A stretch of DNA of 64,000 nucleotides from contig NZ_JAAIWM010000004.1 of NCBI RefSeq assembly GCF_011008845.1, positions 186,001 to 250,000 on the forward strand. Direction: 5' to 3'. The notes beneath the pieces are model-generated. The model made no database searches. It saw nothing but the letters and a program-made list of their open reading frames with translations, and was not told the origin of the DNA. The first letter of the stretch is position 1, and each line of letters opens with the position of its first letter. The DNA comes from Bacillus mesophilus (GTDB taxonomy: Bacteria; Bacillota; Bacilli; Bacillales; SA4). The translations under genes and the position numbers were made by a program. This document shows, piece after piece, positions 61,255 through 64,000 of this stretch.

Positions 61255-62927
61255 AATTTATATTTTTGAAGCTTTCTTACAACAGAGGCCTGACTAGTTT
61301 TTAGCTGTTTTGCTATTTCATAGGTAGTTCTATATTTGAGCATTGCTTTTTGTAGAGCTGTTTTCTCAGCCAATTCAACGGTTTCCTTTAATGATTTTTC
61401 CTCGTCTGCAAAAGTAGTGATTTCATCTTCCCTTTTATATTCAAGCGGTAAATCGGCAACTGTTAAATGATCATGGGGAATCGTTAAGATCATCCGTTCT
61501 AATAGGTTCGAAAGCTCTCTCACATTACCTGGCCAACTATAGTAATAGAAGAAATTATGCAATTCCTTGTCTAGCAACTTAGAAACATTATATTTTTTAT
61601 TATAAACTTCAAGAAAATAATGAACTAAAGGTAGAATGTCATCTTGTCTATCTTTTAGAGATGGCACAGAAACTGGAACCACATTTAAACGGTAATATAA
61701 ATCTTCTCGGAATAACCCATTCTTAACCATTTCCTTTAAGTCACGGTTCGTTGCTGCAATGAGGCGAACATCAATCTTTTTAGACTTTGTGCCTCCCACC
61801 CTCATAATTTCTTTTTCTTGAATGGCCCTGAGTAACTTAACTTGTAAATCTAAAGGAAGCTCTCCAACTTCATCCAGGAATAGCATTCCTTTATGAGCCA
61901 ATTCAAACATTCCAGCTTTTCCTGTTTTGTTAGCACCTGAGAACGCTCCTCCATCATAACCAAATAACTCTGATTCAAGAAGTTCTTTAGGTATAGCACC
62001 GCAATTGATCTTGATTAATTGTCCTTCATTAAACCTGTCACTGATTCGGTATATATGTCTTGCTAATACATCTTTACCTACTCCTGTATCACCAAGAATT
62101 AGGATGGTCGTATCGAAATTAGCTAGCCTGCCTACCATATTATATATTTCAATCATCTTATCACTTTTTAAGATGACATCTTGATCCGGTCCTGTAAATG
62201 TTTTCAGTCTGATTAGTTCCTCTTTATATTGTTCATTAAGCTGTTGAACCTTAACTAACTCTTTATTTACTTGGTTCAGATCTGATAAATCCCGAATATT
62301 GGTGACAACTTTTTCAATTTCGCCTTCTTCGTTAAAGATTGGATTTCCTGTCATTAAAGTCTCTTTTTGATTAAAGTTCTTTTGAACCACAGACACTGTT
62401 TTCTTCTGTTCAATCACTTTAAGTGTAACTGATTCTTCAAGTATACCCCTTTTCATTAAATGACTAATGTTTTTTCCTAGATAATAATGCTTTGGAATTC
62501 CTGTGATCCGTTCTATTGCTGAATTCGTTTTCAATGTATTACCAAATTTATCAGTTATATAAATCCCATCATATGAGCTTTCAATGATTGCATCTAGCTC
62601 TCGATTTGATTCATGCAGCTCCTTAACGCGCTCCTCTAGTGTATATAAGTATTCACCATTTAGGACAATGAAAATTCTAAAACAATCATCTAGTTGATAC
62701 TCTTTATATAGAAACATGTATTTCGAATCATGTTTAGTAGCTAATACGATACCACTTTCTTTCTCCTCCCATTGATCAAATGATTCTTGTAAAATCTGCT
62801 TGGATTTGAGGAGCCTTAGAAGGGTGGGATCCCGCTTCACCTCTACAGAAAGAATTTCGCCTTTACCACTTGTTACAACATGATCAAAAATGGACAAATC
62901 GAGCCTCTGTTCTAACACATCATTCAC
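61251..62927 (-). CDS. PAS-domain sigma-54-dependent transcriptional activator
   Basis: The 558-residue enhancer-binding protein has a unique N-terminal region (1-100), a PAS sensor domain (about 108-215), a coiled-coil linker (about 216-243), and an AAA+ domain with Walker A GDTGVGK (279-285), the sigma-54 contact loop GAFSGA (327-332, usual form GAFTGA), Walker B GMLFLDEV (347-354) and REDLYYRLNVVPV. A C-terminal TyrR-like helix-turn-helix follows (about 533-558, TYEIAKQLKTSQASVVRKL). The absence of a receiver domain suggests direct ligand sensing, as in RocR, BkdR or AcoR. The GTG overlaps the upstream gene's stop; a GTG three codons later is also possible. It likely drives both sigma-54 promoters in this window. 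Confidence 0.93.
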   Translation of the reverse strand: MNDVLEQRLDLSIFDHVVTSGKGEILSVEVKRDPTLLRLLKSKQILQESFDQWEEKESGIVLATKHDSKYMFLYKEYQLDDCFRIFIVLNGEYLYTLEERVKELHESNRELDAIIESSYDGIYITDKFGNTLKTNSAIERITGIPKHYYLGKNISHLMKRGILEESVTLKVIEQKKTVSVVQKNFNQKETLMTGNPIFNEEGEIEKVVTNIRDLSDLNQVNKELVKVQQLNEQYKEELIRLKTFTGPDQDVILKSDKMIEIYNMVGRLANFDTTILILGDTGVGKDVLARHIYRISDRFNEGQLIKINCGAIPKELLESELFGYDGGAFSGANKTGKAGMFELAHKGMLFLDEVGELPLDLQVKLLRAIQEKEIMRVGGTKSKKIDVRLIAATNRDLKEMVKNGLFREDLYYRLNVVPVSVPSLKDRQDDILPLVHYFLEVYNKKYNVSKLLDKELHNFFYYYSWPGNVRELSNLLERMILTIPHDHLTVADLPLEYKREDEITTFADEEKSLKETVELAEKTALQKAMLKYRTTYEIAKQLKTSQASVVRKLQKYKL

Positions 62928-63835
62928 CCTCTTGTTTCGATAAAAGCCAGTAAAGAATAAATCGTTTTAATAACTGGTACATCAACCTCAAGTTCTTGAC
63001 CTTTTCTTACAAAGAAGCCACACAGAGATTGTATTTCCATTGGCTTTCCTTTTAGACGATCTTGTAACATAGAAGTTTGGTGAGACCGGACCGAATTAGC
63101 ATCCACGAAAATTCTGGTTTTCATATCTTCATGTATAGGAATACCTGACGCAACTGCGATATTAATTGCTTCCTCTAGTACTTGATGTGCTGTGTTATTA
63201 AGGTGCTCGTGATCAAGGATCTCTCCAACTGTTGCTTTTGAGACAGCAGACAAAGGATTAAAGGTGACATTCCAGAGAAGCTTATCCCACTTTTTTTTCA
63301 TAATTTGGTCCGTTAGGATACAGGTTACACCTGCTTCCTTAAAAGCCAATGAAATTTGTTCCACGAACTGCTCTTGTGAATGATGTAGACAACCGATAAA
63401 TACTGCATGATTTCCTTGTTGTACTACATGACCTGGCTCTTTCACCTGTGATGAGATATATGCTGATCCTGTAAGCACTCTTTCTATGCCAAACATTTCT
63501 ATTAAAACCTCTTCATTGTCAACACCATTTTGTAAGGTAAGGATACGAGCAGTTCCTTGATCCATATATGGTTTAATTTTCTGTATTGTACTTTTCGTTT
63601 CGGTTGATTTTACGGTAAATAACACAAGGTCTGCATCCGAAATATCATCGTATTGATCGGTAAAAGTTGCATGAACGATCCATTCATTTAATTCCGTAGA
63701 TAATTTTAAGCCTTGTTCTTTCATAACCGAAAGATGTTGACCTCTTGCAATAAAGGTAACTTCATTCCCACCCTTATGTAAATAACCTCCAAAGTATCCG
63801 CCAATTGCCCCTGTACCTACCACAACAATCTTCAT
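62924..63835 (-). CDS. Ketopantoate reductase family protein (PanE/ApbA)
   Basis: The 303-residue protein starts MKIVVVGTGAIGGYFGGYL with a Rossmann GxGxxG loop and has the PanE lysine region MKKKWDKLLWNVTFNPLSA, followed by the C-terminal helical domain. AGAGGGGG precedes the ATG at 63835. It overlaps the activator gene by 4 bp, so the two are cotranscribed. Ketopantoate reductases make pantoate for CoA, but many operon-borne members reduce other 2-keto acids. The linkage to a CoA-thioester pathway fits either reading. Confidence 0.85.
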   Translation of the reverse strand: MKIVVVGTGAIGGYFGGYLHKGGNEVTFIARGQHLSVMKEQGLKLSTELNEWIVHATFTDQYDDISDADLVLFTVKSTETKSTIQKIKPYMDQGTARILTLQNGVDNEEVLIEMFGIERVLTGSAYISSQVKEPGHVVQQGNHAVFIGCLHHSQEQFVEQISLAFKEAGVTCILTDQIMKKKWDKLLWNVTFNPLSAVSKATVGEILDHEHLNNTAHQVLEEAINIAVASGIPIHEDMKTRIFVDANSVRSHQTSMLQDRLKGKPMEIQSLCGFFVRKGQELEVDVPVIKTIYSLLAFIETRG

Positions 63836-63924
63836 AAAAACCCCCTCTATCCAAGTCAATATTGAGAATAGTTTTAATTTTCTTAGTATATATATTCAAC
63901 AATTGCTGATTTTTTCCTGCATAA

Positions 63925-63956
63925 AAAAGGGTAGGAGTTCTCACTCCTACCCTTTT
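63925..63956 (-). terminator. Terminator of a gene entering from the right edge
   Basis: AAAAGGGTAGGAG and CTCCTACCCTTTT form a perfect 13-bp stem with a 6-nt loop, followed by T6 on the minus strand. It isolates the ketopantoate-reductase/activator unit from the upstream gene. Confidence 0.85.
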
Positions 63957-63960
63957 ACTA

Positions 63961-63999
63961 TTAGATAAACGTAAATTGATCTTCTTCCTTTAATGAAAG
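63961..63999 (-). CDS. 3' end of a gene cut by the window edge, unknown
   Basis: One minus-strand frame entering the window ends LSLKEEDQFTFI with a TAA at 63961-63963, directly before the terminator at 63925-63956. The position strongly suggests a real gene end, but twelve residues are too few to identify the product. Confidence 0.4.
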   Translation of the reverse strand, partial: LSLKEEDQFTFI

Positions 64000-64000
64000 A

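Overview
The window reads as a chromosomal segment of a low-GC Gram-positive bacterium of the Bacillaceae. The evidence is strong AAGGAGG-type ribosome binding sites with many TTG/GTG starts, lipoprotein signal peptides on binding proteins, a glcT-ptsG-ptsH-ptsI locus in the Bacillus order with a GlcT antiterminator target in the ptsG leader, a ywrABC-like chromate transport locus, and a GC-rich palindromic repeat of a kind I recall from Bacillus relatives. I cannot name the species. No rRNA, tRNA, CRISPR array, phage or transposase gene was seen. Most genes are on the minus strand. Start codons were re-chosen where a Shine-Dalgarno site decided between candidates.

Layout, left to right. (1) 1-453: start of a CPBP-family membrane protease, cut by the window edge. 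(2) 673-11700 (minus): a peptide-scavenging cluster made of an Lrp/AsnC regulator, an M20 amidohydrolase, a complete Opp/Dpp-type importer (D, F, B, C and binding protein), a proline-iminopeptidase-like hydrolase, an AbgB-like M20 enzyme and a prolidase-like amidohydrolase. (3) 12071-16918: an unassigned polytopic membrane protein, a universal stress protein, a DinB-like protein, a 183-bp MITE-like element with a 9-bp target duplication, and an S9 peptidase. (4) 17305-25380 (minus): a glycolate/glyoxylate operon (glcE-like, glcF, glcD, malate synthase G, FAH-family protein, IclR regulator) with a shared candidate operator upstream of two of its genes. (5) 25648-26501: a patatin-like gene broken by one frameshift in an A7 run. 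(6) 26659-31859: ptsI, ptsH, ptsG and glcT. (7) 32158-46242: mixed housekeeping and accessory genes (DeoR-HAD pair, cysteine-desulfurase-like enzyme, dipeptidase, iron alcohol dehydrogenase, two MFS exporters, a second S9 peptidase, split CHR transporter with Lrp regulator, trhO, yfbR).

(8) 46488-63835 (minus) is the most interesting region. It is one catabolic regulon: an acyl-CoA ligase, a Liv-type ABC importer with its binding protein and a thioesterase, then two thiolases, two acyl-CoA dehydrogenases, a FabG-type reductase, two MaoC/hot-dog hydratase subunits and an esterase. A PAS/AAA+ sigma-54 activator and a ketopantoate-reductase-like gene lie upstream. Two canonical GG-N10-GC sigma-54 promoters start the two halves. 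Each is preceded by the same composite element, two RATTCA-N4-TGAATY palindromes separated by exactly 3 bp, which I propose as the activator's binding site. The hydratase/reductase set suggests beta-oxidation through (R)-3-hydroxyacyl-CoA; the substrate is unknown.
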